Source: Certhia americana
Taxonomy: Eukaryota > Chordata > Aves > Passeriformes > Certhiidae
Direction of reading: 5' to 3'
Length of the DNA stretch: 64,000 nucleotides
NCBI GenBank assembly: GCA_018697195.1
Contig: JAGMWU010000040.1
Span: 62,001 to 126,000 of the forward strand
Shown: in pieces, positions 1-13,600 of the stretch
Position numbering within the stretch: the stretch's first letter is position 1
Layout: each line of letters starts with the position of its first letter
Notes under the pieces: generated by a model
What the model was told of the DNA's origin: nothing
Seen by the model: only the letters and a program-made list of their open reading frames with translations
Database searches by the model: none
Position numbers and translations under genes: made by a program

Positions 1-2734
1 GCTTGATAAACAGCAGATTTAAAAGGAGTAAAATAATAAGATAGCGAAAGCTATCAGTGCTGAACCCTTGGGTTTGGGGTTTTTTAACTGTGCAATTGTG
101 TTACATAATACTATTGTGCACAGATTTTGTAGCTATAAAGATCACTTCTTGATTAAAAGCTCAATGCACTCTTCATTATAGTATTTTACTGGATTAGTTA
201 CATAAACCCAGGTTTCAAACAGACTTCTGCTATATAATATTCTGGCAATCTCAGCAAACCACAGACTGTATCAGTGCAGACTGGACGTGTATAAAGTGGT
301 AGTTCTGTTTATCTGCAGCTGCCTTTGTGTCCTCGCCAACAGCACCAGCCCCTCAAGATGGGCATTGGCAACTCCTGGCTTCAAGCTCCTTCCTTTCCAG
401 CAAGTAGGTAAACATTTCCCAGCCCTAGAGTAGTGCACACTTCACCTCCTCAGATGCACTGTTTTCTTTTCCTCCCAGTGTTAAGCTTATCCTTTTGACT
501 GGGGCATGGTGCTGGACAGACAGACAGCAGAATGGACAAAAAAATCAATCTGGCCTGGGACTGAATCCCAAGAAAAGGCTCAGCGATTGGTAAAGAAGGG
601 AAATAAGGACCATTAACAGGTGATGTAAGGGGCTTTGTGCTGCTGGTACTCTAGTTTAGGACCCTAGTATCAAAGAAAGGTTTTCCCTGTCCTCTGGTTG
701 TCCATCTGGCAGCTTCTGCAAACATTTAAAATTCATGCCCAATTTTTTTTTAATGTATTAATTCCCTTTAGTTATTAAATTATATCTTATAATGCAACAT
801 ATGGGGAGCGATCTGCAGATGGGAGGGTTAGGAGAGCAGTGTTTTACTCAGTACGTGTACTTAATGGAGTTCAAAAAGAGTCATATTTTGCATCTGGGGA
901 AGGACACGAGAACAGGCACTTTAGGATACATCAATGCAGGAATTGATAAATTTCAACAACAGAAAAAGCAACAGAGAAATTTAATGCTGTGCTGCTCAAG
1001 CTGCCGAGTTGGAGGACACTTTATCACACTGAAATATATACAAATAGAAATACAAAGCAGATGTGCTACTACTACAGCAGATCTTATTTTTGCCAGAGCT
1101 GGTAGTTCCAACTCACTTTGTGGGCAACACAGTGGCTTTACTTCATTTTAGCTGTCCATGACCAATCCCACCAAGTCACAAAAAACACTCCAAGAAAGCG
1201 TTTCCCCCACAGGAGCTGGATCAGCTACTAGAACAACTCTATGAGCAAATGCTTGCCCTGCTTGAACAGTGGCATTGGAAAAGCAGGATTTCAAGATGAA
1301 GGAAACCACGATATGTGTTTGAGTTGGTGTCAGGAGCCAGCAAAAGCAGAAAAGCAACGTGCCACCACTCTTACAATGTGAAAACCAGAGTTTAGATATG
1401 AAACAATTGTGAATGACATCTTTGACATGAGCTCCACTCCCATTCCACACCCTCTGTGCTCTCTCCATACCAGAGAGGTTTAATTACAAAGCTGAGCAAG
1501 CCCTGTGCAAAGGCATGGGATGCTCCACAAAAGCACATTCCACTGGCAGCTGTTGATAACACAAACTTCATTTCCAGCAGACCAAAGTGTTCCAATATCA
1601 CAGGAAAGTAGCTAATAAACTGAAACAGATGTTGCACAGCCTGATAAGGGAGGAAGGTTGCTGTTTTTCCCTTGAGCAAAGCCAAACTGACAGCCGAGTT
1701 TTAGGGTGTGTGAGAGCAAAAACTATGTGATACTTTGATATTGTCAGCTCTCACTGGGCCGGGGGAGTGTAAATCCCACCCCAAGAAGTTGGGCCACCTC
1801 CTGTGTTGCACAACATTGGAACAGAGCAGTGTGGGCTAGAATCAACACTCCCATCTCTGATCTCCTTCACTTTGGCCATCCCTAGGCACCAGTGGGTGTG
1901 CATGGCTGGCCTTCTGAGGCCATCTCAGGTTCTCCACCTTGTGTCACTCCAGCATGCCACCAAGAAAACATGCCCTGGCCAACTTTAAACTGCACAGACT
2001 TTGCTCAAGGACTCAGCTCTTTTCCTTCAAAGACTCTTTGCTCTGAAGACCTCTGTATTGAGGCTTACAGTAAATTCTGCCACAGACATTATTAACTAAG
2101 TGGAATTTCTGTGAGATACAGCTTACTTGGTACAGCTGCTAAAAGGACAAAAAAGTACAGATCTGAAATACCTAATTTGAAGGACACAAAAACAGCAGAT
2201 GGATTTACTGATTGCTTGAATTCAACAAAATAAAAAAAAGATACTGTGAATAGTACTGGTCTAGACATAGCAGCCACTTAGCTCCACATCTTACATGCCA
2301 CAGGGAGAGTTGTCACCATGAGCACAGCTCCGTATCAGGATAATGCTGGAGAATTGTAGCATTCTTCAAAATCTGCCCCGTTTGAAAAAGCAAAAATTTA
2401 GCAACTATGATGTTTATAAAACAGCAATGAAATCCTTAAAACCTCAGAGTGATAGTCCTGAATCCCTTTATCAGTATGAGGGACTAGTTGCAACTGGAAG
2501 CTGTTTCAATCCTTTTCAACCTTCTCTTTCTGCCTGTGTTTAATGTCCTGAAAGTCAAGGAGCATTGCTGCAATTATTCAATTGCCAACCCACTGCTGAG
2601 CCCCTCTTCCAAAGTGTGACTTAGTCTTTCCCAGGAGAACCATCTTTAGGGATATCCTTTCATACATAAGGACACACAAAATGAAGCTCAGGACAGACTC
2701 TATGTATCCTTTCCCAAACTCTGCTTTCTCCCCT
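1..2734. other. Unique AT-rich non-coding sequence
   Basis: I see no exon, known transposon or structured RNA here. Open frames occur on both strands (for example 792-1151 plus, 1148-1468 and 1392-1685 minus), but they overlap each other, have no recognisable domain and no convincing splice sites, and are best explained as chance. The segment is CpG-poor and contains only short A and T runs. Confidence 0.7.
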
Positions 2735-2745
2735 CCCCCCCCCCC
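2735..2745 (+). repeat. Poly-C run (11 C)
   Basis: An uninterrupted run of 11 cytosines following a short CT-rich lead-in. It is a simple homopolymer and likely length-variable between individuals; no gene context is visible. Confidence 0.9.
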
Positions 2746-3043
2746 ATTAAACATTAATTTTTCCCATTAGTTTCCTTACCCCAGCCAATAATTTATTATT
2801 GTTTTAAAAAATTTCATTATTAGAAAGGGGAGAAGATCAGGTCTTCTGGATTAAGATCAGGTAATACTGGGAAAACAATAATGAGAAATACTAAAAGAAA
2901 GGGAAAGCAATTGGAAAAATTACTTGCTGAAGTTATTTAGTTGGCAGAGCATAAACACATGGGGTGTTTGTTGCATGAAATATGTTTTGTTCACATTATC
3001 TCTCTTTGTTTTATCTTAACTCCTGTGGCTTGTGACATTCCTT

Positions 3044-3102
3044 CCTTTTGCACTCCCATTTTGTACTCGATCATTTTCATTCTCGCCTTTTGTACTCCCA
3101 TT
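3044..3102 (+). repeat. Degenerate pyrimidine-rich direct repeat
   Basis: Two 17-base copies (3044-3060 and 3086-3102) share CCTTTTGxACTCCCATT with a single difference and sit 42 bases apart, with related CATTTT and TACTC words between them. It looks like a decayed local tandem duplication in a pyrimidine-rich stretch. No family is recognised. Confidence 0.55.
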
Positions 3103-4033
3103 CCACTCACTGGTGTGGGACATATAACAGAGCCTTGGACTAAGAAAGTGATTGAAGGAAGCTGGTGTAAATTATGTGCTGAGCTGGTTTTTCTTTTTTT
3201 CCTATTTCCTTAACTTAGAATGAAAATCTTTCTGCTTTTCATACAGTCCATTTGCTAAATTCAGTCTTTGCTCTTGCTGTAGTTCCTCTGGTCAGAACAC
3301 AAACGCATTCTCAGTATCATTCTTTTGATAACAGCTCTACTGGGTCTTGAACTGAAAATCTGTAAAACATTGGTTTGAAAACTGTCCTGAATAAAACATC
3401 TTCTTGATGCTTTACAAATGAAGCGCTTGCTGTAGTTTGCAGTATGATTAAACAGATTTTTTTAAAACTAGTTAAGCACTCACAGTTACTGCCTTGCAGA
3501 AAGCCATGCCTTTTCACAGCAACAATCTTCAACAAGTGCTGAGGAAACTGAGGGATCCCTAAAAATTCAGCTGTTGTTGTCCTGTCTCATCTGCTTAAAA
3601 CCAGAAGGAAGAAACAATCCTATGTCTGTCCTTTACATGAGGACAAAGCTATTTCCTCTCATCACTCTCATTTGATGAGACAGAAGCAGGACAAGACAGT
3701 TTAAGTAACCCAGTGTTTTACAGAAAAGCCGTCACATGATGGAAATTACATATGTCACATCATCAGGTGTCCAAACCTATTGCAATGCATGTTATACTCG
3801 CTGGGAAGTCAGCAGTCAGTCACTAATGTCAGAAAAGAAGTACAAGCCTTCAGAAGGTATAAAAATGAAGAGGGTTGGAACAGATTTACCACCATAATCT
3901 AGTTGACTGATTTTTCTTTCCTTAGTGCCATGGGGCAGAGTATCTGCTGAGTCCGCATTGTTGTGTTTAAATGCTAACTGCCCATTAGCTTTTCAAAAAG
4001 GGAATATTTTTACCACAGCCACTATTCCAATTG

Positions 4034-4042
<9 letters not shown>

Positions 4043-4065
<23 letters not shown>
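4043..4065 (+). repeat. Poly-A run (23 A)
   Basis: Twenty-three consecutive A residues. It could be the tail of an old retrotransposed sequence, but nothing upstream resembles a known LINE, SINE or processed gene, so simple homopolymer expansion is the default reading. A second run of 14 A follows at 4113-4126. Confidence 0.9.
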
Positions 4066-4112
4066 CATTAGAAGGAACAACTTTGTCCCCAGTGGAGGTA
4101 AATGCTCTTCTC

Positions 4113-4126
4113 AAAAAAAAAAAAAA
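4113..4126 (+). repeat. Poly-A run (14 A)
   Basis: A 14-base A homopolymer about 50 bases after a longer A run, in otherwise unique sequence. Confidence 0.9.
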
Positions 4127-7100
4127 TTCTGTCTTCAGATCCATTATTATTTTATTTCGTATCCTGTCACATCCTAGACTCTGTCAGTAAATTATAGATA
4201 GGTCTGTGATATCAAAGTAAGTTTAAGGTCTTGAAGGAACAAAGGTGCTAGAGAAACAGACATCAATATTGTTTTAACTGGCACCTGACTTTACGGGAAA
4301 TTTCATTTCAAAAAAGCGTATCTGTAAGTTATGAAGACATTTACGTGGGATCAGTATCACAAATGCTATTTTTTTAAACAGCCATGGAGTGAAAAGACTC
4401 CATTTGTCCTTTTCATGGCCAACATATGCTAAGTGAACACCTATTACATTGAAATGTTACAGTAACTTCTCTCTTAACCTTGAGAAGATCCTAGAACTGG
4501 TTTATAAGAAAAGCAAAAAGAAAAATAACCTAAAAATTTGAAGGTCAATGTTTGAACAAAATCTGCATTTAGAAACACCCTTCCCCTCTCAAACTCATTA
4601 GAGGTCACTTGTTTTTTTCCCTAGAAGCTACAGTGGATGATCTTTTAATATTTTGAGGCTCCTCCATGTATGTTTATTGGCTATTATTTCATCTGACTAC
4701 ATTTTCTAACCCATTACTTTAAGAATTTTTAGCAATAAATTGATGAAAAACTTATAGCTGCCACATGCACCTTTCTAAATGTGTTCCACATAATCATATT
4801 TTTCTATGTTGTGTTCATTTCAGTTTCAGGACTCAAAATAGAGCTTTTCTGATGTTTTACTATGGACAGCTGTTCTGTAAATTACAAAGGATTTTTATGG
4901 ACTATAAGAAGTGATTCACAGGCAATCTGCTTTCTTAAGATAACTTAGTAAAGGTCTTTCCTCTAGGCCTTGAGGCTTGCAGGAAGACTTTTGAATTTAA
5001 ACAAGATTAAAGTTATGATAATAGTGTCCCATTATGAAACCTGTTCCTGGCAAGTTATATTCAGAAGGACTAAAGCTGTATGTCTTTGTTCAAGATTGAG
5101 GTTTCTTTGGGGTATTTTTGCCTTTCAACTTATATGTCACATAGCTAATCACAGTGACATGATAAAATAAATAACAATACAGTAAGTTTTTCCTCTCTAG
5201 AAGCATTATTTATTTCTTTGTTGAAAAATAGTTACTGGCATTTCGTCAATTTTTCTTTTAAGTCAGAAATCAATATTTGAAACTGTGATCAATGCGAGTT
5301 GCCTAAGAAGCATTCACTTAACAAACTGAAGGCCTTTTTATTTAACATTCAGTTGTTTAGAAGGAATATTTTTCATGTTTCTTTCATAGAGAGAAAATTA
5401 CTTTCTAAAAGACAGGCAAAAAAATCCAAATCTCAAAAAGAACCATTTTAAAAAAATATTTCTTTCACCCTCCATGCATTTTGCCCTTTACCCCTGCCCC
5501 ACAGAACAAAAGCAGATACTGTCAGCAACATGGAATGGCACAACACAACAGCATCTTTCAGATTTCCACAAGGATACTTCCTCTGAATCACTTTGTATAG
5601 CAAAACAAAACCTGGTATCCTTTAATTTGAGAAAAATGTGGTTGCTTTTGATTGTTAACAAACCCCCAAAGCCGCTGTTTACCTGCCACTTCAGAGCCAA
5701 GCAATACCTCCAAAAGGCAATCGGCCCTGCATCTCCAGCAGTAAGTCATTAGTCATCCCTGGAGCCTCTTTCACTGCACAACAAAAGCTCCAGAGTGGTA
5801 GAGAATAAGTGCAATTCTTGTGAAGTTAAGCTCCCAAATATGCAGAGACCTCAGAATCTCACTGCTTGGAACTGCACCTGCAGTGAAACCACCTTGGTGG
5901 AAGAATGTCAAGTGGTGTGATGGGAGAGATGCTGCACTTTCATCAAACAGAGAACAAGATGGAACACTGATCTCATCCAGGATGGCAAGTCTGACCTAAG
6001 CACAGCATGTGAATGGATCACTATTTCTCAGAGTGACTTCAGTGTATCCCATCCTACCTATATTCTGTGTCTAAAGGCTCAAACGTTGATGCTCCAGAGA
6101 AGTTTAAAAACAGAGCAAGATCCTCCTCAAGTCTACTCGCACATGATTCACAAGGAAAGACAAAAAAATACTTGGTTTGTGGCTCCTGTAAGAGGGAGAT
6201 TTTTTTCAATCAATGACTGTATCTTTGCACTATTTTTATCTGCTGTGAAAATAAACCTGCTGAGCTGAGAGTGAGGAATCGAGAGTGCACTGTGCACACG
6301 CAGTGAAAAGCAACCGTGTGGCGCTGGGAACCCTGAAGAAACAAAAAATAGAATATGAACCAAAGAATAACCTCATTCTCCCCCACTTGCAACACCTAAA
6401 ACAACAGGCTGTGAAAATGGTTTCATTAAAAAATAACAAGCACATGCTCACCAGGGGATAGATCAGGGCAAACTGAATAAAAAATTCTTCAATCATTGCT
6501 GAAGTAGGTCAACCAGAATTAATTCAAAGGGCAAACATTCAAACTGAGCCTGCCACCGCCCCCACCTCACCCCACCTCCCCACAGCATGTCTTTTTCTGC
6601 CTGCCCTTTGACAAGGCCAAGTGGAGACCCAGACTGACTTATTACTTCATTTTGTACAATGCACTCACCACAGTGGGTCTCTTTCTCTCCTCAGTGTAAA
6701 CTGATAAGCCACGGATTTCCTCCACATTTACACCAGTGTGAAACAGAACACAGCAGAGCCCGGTGTTACATAGGAACACAAAATACTGAGAAGCATGGAC
6801 CCCAGCTCAAAAGACCTGCCCTACAGACACCTTTCTTGTGGAATTTTTTGCCAGAGACATTCATGCTGGCCGAGAAACAAGAAGAAGGTGCAGAAAGTAA
6901 ACACCACACCCTGGAGACAGGATTTAGGTGAAGAAATCTAAGCAGTAGCCAGCTGCAAAACACAAAATCTTGGGCTGTCCAGCCAGGATCCATATCCTGC
7001 CCAGTCCTGCCAGGACAGTGCCCTGTGCTGTAATGTCTTAGGAGAGCACATCAGCTGGATGAGGGCATTGTTCTCTTGAGCTGACCTTCTGTTGGCACGA

Positions 7101-7300
7101 AGGAGCTCTGATGTATTGTATGGTATTAATCGACTTAATAACTTTCAGCTATAAGGGTTTTGCATACAGAAAAGCTGGTCTAGCACTACATATTCCTCAA
7201 AACTTCCTTATCTTGCAGCAGTGGATTTTTATGAATCATTATTTGGCTTTAAATCCCCTCTCTTTTCTCCCAGGTGAGCTGTCACTTCATTTACAGTAGG
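4127..7300. other. Unique non-coding sequence
   Basis: The stretch is AT-rich with many short T and A runs. The open frames at 5474-5752, 6086-6496 and 6659-6993 are present in opposing pairs on the two strands and show no family features. I see no transposon, tRNA or CpG cluster. Confidence 0.65.
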
Positions 7301-8096
7301 AGAGAATGATTCAGCTCATGATGAAAGGGAAGTTGGGTTTTTTTCCTTAGTTGATGTTAATAAAATATATTAACCTCCCCTTCTGCACCCCATCAGCCTT
7401 TTCAAACCTAACCTCATGATTGAGCTCTGAAATGCAGACGGGAAAGGTTAACTCTGGGGGGGTGAAACCTCTTAACTATTTTATTCAACATCCCATCTAA
7501 TGAAACAGCTGTCACACTTTCCCTCTTTTCCCTCCCACTGTCCTAAAAAGCCAATTAACCCTATCCCTAGAAGATAGCATCCTGATGATATAACGAAGAT
7601 GCATCACTTTTCCTTTCCTGCCAGTGATGACACAGCCAGATCAGGGGCTGTGCCTGGATTCCCAGCCTGAGGAGGGCACTGTCCCAGGTGTAAAGGAATT
7701 GCAGCAGTTTGACTACCAGGCTCCCTCCAGGCATGAAAGGGAGCTGCTGCTCTGCTATCTCTACAAATATCAGTCAGCCCTTTTAGTCAAGAGACAAGAG
7801 AAACAACATGGTGCACTTGGCGCTTCCCCCAGAAAGCACTTAAGGGAACTGGGATGCTTATAAATACCTGTTTCAGATCGCCTGTAAGATAAATGCAACC
7901 AAGCCTGAAAAAATTAGAGGCTTTCTTCTTTGGGACAAAGATTCCCTCCTTATACACCCCCCACTTAAATCACAAAAGTGGGATTCTTCTTCCACTGGTA
8001 TCAAAAGGGATTTTGTCCTTGGTTTTAGAGAGAGCGTGATCCCCTCCTAAGAGAAAATCAATGCCCCATAAAGCAGCACAGACATGAGATTGGGTT
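7301..8096. other. Non-coding block holding one exon-like segment
   Basis: A pyrimidine-rich tract leads into an AG at 7623-7624 and an open stretch to a CAG/GTGTAAAG donor-like site at 7687/7688 (see findings). An open frame continues to 7863 but resembles no known protein. Otherwise this is unique sequence of moderate GC with no recognisable repeat. Confidence 0.5.
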
Positions 8097-8390
8097 GCTA
8101 GCGGTCCTCCACCGGGAGACACACTGGGGCTGTTGTTTCTGCCGCACTCATTTGTGAAGCCAACATCAACAGATAAGGGAGCAATTCCGCGCCGTCTCCC
8201 GTGCCGTGGCTCCGTGCACAACTTCCAAGAGACGCATTTGGAAACTGTTCTGTATTACTCAAAACACGAGGCTGAAAGAAGCCTGCCAGTGTTCGCCTTA
8301 TGAACAGACCCCTCACATCCAGCTTTTCCCTCCTGCTCATGCCGAGAGGGTGAGCCAAGGCCCGGCATGCATCCCAGCAGCACGAAGCAC
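8097..8390. promoter_or_regulatory. Candidate CpG-retaining regulatory patch
   Basis: The surrounding DNA has very few CpG dinucleotides, yet roughly 30 bases near 8187-8216 hold six, and others are scattered from 8097 to about 8390. In vertebrate DNA this implies either an unmethylated regulatory element or strong constraint. It is too short and too low in density for a classical CpG island, and no transcription unit is visible beside it. The overlapping open frames on both strands are a by-product of the higher GC. Confidence 0.3.
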
Positions 8391-8569
8391 CACATTCCTC
8401 TGCCCTGTCCTGCCAGGGGAGGCAGGACCACAGCAGCCACACCATTTCCACCTCACACATCCTCATACGTTACAGCTGCAGTCATTCCAGTGCTACACAG
8501 AGCCTGCAGAGCCCCCAGCGAAATTCAGCACTTTGGAAAAATGGAGTCAAACTTTGCTGATGTGCTCGG

Positions 8570-8810
8570 GAAATAATGACTGACATTACGGTGTCCGTCG
8601 AATATCTAAGCCTGATCTTGAGGGAATAGAGGACATTTTTAAATGAGTTCATCTGTGAAAGGCAGGGAATGCAGATCCCTTTATTGTGCTATTACAAAAA
8701 GATTATTATCAAAAACATTATCCTAAACCCTCATTTATATTTAAGAGCAATTTTACTATTAATTGTCTGTGCTCCCCTTAGTCCATAATTCAGCATGTCC
8801 AAGTCTGTTT
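8570..8810. promoter_or_regulatory. Candidate conserved non-coding element
   Basis: The block begins with several CpGs (TTACGG, GTCCGTCGAA) and continues into AT-rich sequence containing repeated ATTA/TAAT cores without simple repeats. That mix is typical of constrained vertebrate enhancers, but conservation could not be measured. No coding frame is supported. Confidence 0.28.
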
Positions 8811-11800
8811 CAGTTTCATAAAACTGCATCTTTATTACAGCCTTGAGCTACAATTTTCCAGTGAGAATTGCCTAAATGCAGGGTTTTTTTTCCCTTTTTC
8901 TGTGTAAAACACTGCTCTCTATTACCTATGATCCAGATCCCAGGAGGCAGGAGAGGAATTTGTACTTCAGAGGATCTGTGAATTAAGGTGAAGTTGCCCA
9001 TGCCCATCATCAACCTCTCCCACACAGGCTTTCAGACAGCCTAACTCATATGGGAAGGGTCTTTCCCACCTCTTCCCATGGACAGAAATGCTCCCCTTCC
9101 AAAGGTCCAAAAGAACATTTATCTCTCCTCCAACCCTGGAAATAATGAAGATGAAAATTCGAAGATGAAAAATTATTTCCCTCCTTTCTGCCATCTTGAA
9201 TTCTTTCCTACATTATTCTCTTAAAAAGTCTTTGTGGCATCTCCTATCAGAGAGTCCTTTCCTTTTGTTCCTGCAACTTAAGCCCACAAACTCATTTTGG
9301 CACGCCATATAATCCATGTCCTTGTTCAGATTTCTATTGGGAAATGAGACAACACACCACAGTTGTTAATTTAAAAAAGGAGAGTGAAACCATTACCCTT
9401 TTGTCCTCTGCTTTCTCTTGCCAGTTACATGTATCTCAAAGACTTCACTGCACTGGTTTTAAAATACACAAAAATGGAGCATCTGGACTTGTCTTAATGA
9501 GAAAATGTTTGGTCTACAGTTTCTCAGTGGAATTATCTTTATAATTGGTAGCAATGATTTCAGAAGTCCTTGTTCTGCCAACAGCAGATTCCATGAGGAA
9601 ATGAGGGAGCTGGGGAAGGAGGCTTTCCTTCTGAGTAAAAGTTGGCTTTTGTCTAATTAGAACAAAAATCACAGCAGAAGAAAGTCCTGTTCTGCTGACC
9701 TCTCAAATTCTCCAAACACTGTGTATTAAAACACATCCACTTTTGAAACACATCCTCTTTTGAGATATTTGTATTCAGAGATGAGCTCTGCCAGTGTGGG
9801 CACAAAGCCCTCCTTCCTGCTCCTCTAGGATGGCTTGATATGAAATTCTTGGCAAACATTAGGAGTTAATATTTTATCCGCACTGCACTGAATTGCCAAT
9901 CCAACCCTTAAAACAGGCAGACGTCCTATTCAGCTGAACACTGAGAATTTGGAAGAGATACCTATAAATCCTCTGTGAAAAGTCCAGCCTTTCCTTTTGA
10001 TTCCCATGGAGAAAACCAGATCTCAGCCTGCTTTTAAGAAACGGTCTCCAGATGTTTTCTTTGGAAAGCTGGGCTTGAGAATGTCAGTAATGCACACTGC
10101 TTGCTGGAACTGAAAGGAGGACGAGTAGGACTTTATTGCCACCCTGAGCAGAGAAGATAAAGTAGACTTTTCCCTTATCACATACTTTGAAGCAAAATGG
10201 ATCAATTACTTTGGGGTTTACAGCAAGCACCTCCTTCAGAAATGTTCTCCAAAACATTAGTTGCAGCCTGTGCGTAGGAAGGGAGACAAATCAATTTCCT
10301 AGCATTGCTTCAAGTCTTCATTGCTGAAGCTCTTTCCACACTTCCAACTACCACTCCTCTCATCTTTGGTGAGCCTTCCCTCACTTTTATTTGTTATCTT
10401 TTCCCTTTTTTTTTTTAATTTTTTTTTTTATAAAATGAGCAAAAATCTTTTTATGAAGGTGACAAGTTATAACAGACAACATTATCTCCTCCCTAACAAA
10501 GTGCAACTTTTTGGTAATCCAAATTTTGGCTCATCATTTCTCTGTCACACAAACATCTTTAGCCATCCCTACCTTAAGTGCTGCTTGGCTCTGTAGGGTT
10601 AATTGTGCTCACTACACATTTTGTCTGGGATGGGAAAAGGCAGCTGCCTGGATGTCTGAACTAATGTAAGTGATGTGCTCCATAAAAACACCAGGAGACA
10701 CAGTCACACCTACCGTTACTGTAGAGACAGTAAAAAGTCAGAGAGTGCCTGTCTGGTGCTGCTGTGAGCAGCTCGCACCTCAGACACCCACAGGACACCT
10801 GATGTTCACCTCCCTTCCAGCCATGGGATTGAATTTATTCTAGAAGACTTTTGGAGTGCTCTTCTGTGGAAGGGACAGGTTACCTCCCATCTCTATCTCC
10901 TCAGTTTAGTCCAAAATGAGCGCCTATCAAGTTGATCTCTGCATGAATTCCATTTCCCCTGCCTATCCTGGAGTACACTGCCCAGGTTTCTAGCTTTCAA
11001 AGGAATTTTTAATGTACTACATAGCTGCACAAACAAGTTCCCATTGTGCCGGCAGTCTTTCCTCACACTCTCAGTATGTTTAATGACACTCCCCCTAAGG
11101 TCTGAACCCTGTGGCTACATCATAACAACCTCCACCTGTGCTGAGGCACAGATAGCAGTCTTTTCCTTTTTTTTCTGTCTGCAATCTAGGCAATCTAATT
11201 TCGTCTCCTAATCTCTGAAAAGATCAAACTTTAATCTCACCCTCTTGTTAACAAATTTCATTAACAGACTGTGTAGAAAGAACATCAGCAAGACATTTTA
11301 AAAAAATAATTAGTTATACCTATGTTGTAACAACACATGGTTTCTTTCCGCATTGTTTTAAATATTTTTGTTAAACCTGTCAAAGACATAGGACATCAAA
11401 AGAAATTGTATGTTAATTTATTAGAGCAGAATACATTTATTTTCCTACCATGGAAGATTAAATTCGCTGGTCACAATATAATCCCTGCTACTTTTCTTGT
11501 CTTTTAAAAAATCTTTTCAATTGGTAACTACTCTCATTTGATAGATGAGGTTGTTTTCAGTGACAAGCTATATATATTTTTATAGTAATTCTACTCTGCA
11601 TTTTTTTTTGAAACCTCAGATGAATGCCATCTGGTCTCAAAGATTTATTGACATTTAATTTCCTGAGTTTTTCCGTTTCACACACATGACTACGTATATA
11701 TGGATATATAGAGAGAGAGTTGGGGTTTTTTTTAATATCTGTCAAAGGGAGCCCTGCACCTTTACTCTCTGGAATTCCCCTGTTCCAAATTTATCCATTA

Positions 11801-13600
11801 TACTCAGGAGCAAAGACCAAGGAAAAGAAAATATGGAAAAGAATATGCAACATTCTTTTCTTCTCTGATTAGTGACTAATATCTTGAGGGACCTGCAGAA
11901 ATCTGTGAGTCTATGTCCCTAATGCAGTTCAGCTTGTTATTTCCCTTTGCCTATGCAGATCTTCCCAATTCTCATTAAATGGGTGCTGATGAGCATACCA
12001 TAAGCTTACAAATTGATCTTAAGATGAATTTCCATCTTTAACACAGGATTCGAGGCTGAGGTCAATTATATATACAAGGCAACTTTGCTTCTTTTGCTTT
12101 AGATGATATGCCCAATGCAAGAAGAAGTTTCACGTATTTTTAGATATCCTGCATATACATAGCAGGAAATCTTGCAGTCTTTTTCAGTACCATGTCTTTC
12201 TACTAACGCTACACAGGAAAGTCACTTTCATTACAGTATGAATTACTTATGCATATTTTATTACATAGTATGAATTAATTATACTGCCATCACAATACAA
12301 AGGGCTTAAATCAGTTGCCTAAATGTAGATATCTCATGTAATTTGAGATGCTCTCTCTTACAACACATGCCTGCACTGAGTTGGCAACAGTTAATAAGTT
12401 AGGGAGAAAAAAACCTTGAGTTTGTTCTACATAATATTTTGAATAAGCAAAATACTGTTTTTAAGCAGTGAGATTTACCCATTAAGAGGGAAATGATTAG
12501 TGTGGAAACTTTCTGGATGTATTCAACAGACCAAAGCAGCATCTTAGCTTTTTGCTGGTTTTGTTTCCTCTGTTACCAATCCATGCGATACATGGTCCTC
12601 ATTGGAAGAAACCTTTAACCTCAAAAAAAGCTGCTTTTTTTTCTGCCTCTGGAATTTATTCCACAAAATGTGATTCTCAGCACCATCACTGCCATTTGTT
12701 ATAGTAAACCTGAACTAGACAATGAAACAAGACCTTCACTGAGGTACCAGCACTAGGGAGACTCATGCGACCCTTCAAAAAAGCAGGAGGTAAGAAAAAT
12801 ACTACTAAAAGCAACTCTGAAATTAGTACACTTTCATCTCACACAGGTTCACATGTCTTTCTGATATAAATATCACACCCCTATCTCTAGGAAAATGACA
12901 CTGGAGCATGACCTAATTCCAGTAATACTTTAGCACTAATAGGGATCTTTCATGTGTCTATCAAACCCTCATAATCCACCTTGATGTAGGTAGGTATTTT
13001 ATCTTACTGAAGGCTAGAATTCTCTAGATCTTTAGGTCTTTGCAATTTGACTTATTTCCCTTTTGGTGACTCTGGTGATGCCACAAGACACAGACATGTG
13101 CACAGGCATTTTGAGGACAGGACTCTTGATAAAAGTTGTAATTAGTGCCCCAAGCCAAGAAAGGGATTTATGGAAGGAAAGGCTGCAGCAAAGGACCAAA
13201 ATTAAACCTTCAGAATTACTCTGCTGTGAAAGTCATATTGTAGACAGTTTTTTAATGAGATTGCTGGGTTGAATTAATTTTCAACTCTTATCTGACTTTG
13301 ATCTCAAATAACAAGAGGTCATCAAGATAAATGCTGCTCATGCTTTAAATGACATAATGATGCTATTAGGAAAACCTGAGGGATTAAAAACTAGCCTATT
13401 TATTCCCACAAACAGTCCCATTGAGGTTCATGAGACCAACTGGATGCACAAATTAACCAACATTACATGGAAAAAAAAAAAGTTCATTCTCCATCATAGC
13501 TGCTGTTTCTATCATTTTGTTTTATTCCTCTGAACCAGTAACCAGTAAGTAACATTATATTCTACTTATACTTTCTATTAGGATCAAGATCTTAACTCAC
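8811..13600. other. Unique non-coding sequence
   Basis: Nothing gene-like is supported. It holds a small hairpin with an internal direct repeat at 9138-9180, a T-rich tract at 10406-10429 and AT-rich words near 11570-11720. Open frames in this stretch are short and unsupported. Confidence 0.65.
10406..10429 (+). repeat. T-rich tract (T11 AA T11)
   Basis: Two 11-base runs of T separated by AA. The complementary A-rich strand could be a decayed poly-A tail, but no upstream element is recognised. Confidence 0.85.

Noticed and set aside
8331..8371. Short inverted repeat ATGCCG/CGGCAT
   Set aside because: Only 6-bp arms separated by about 25 bases, which is expected by chance.
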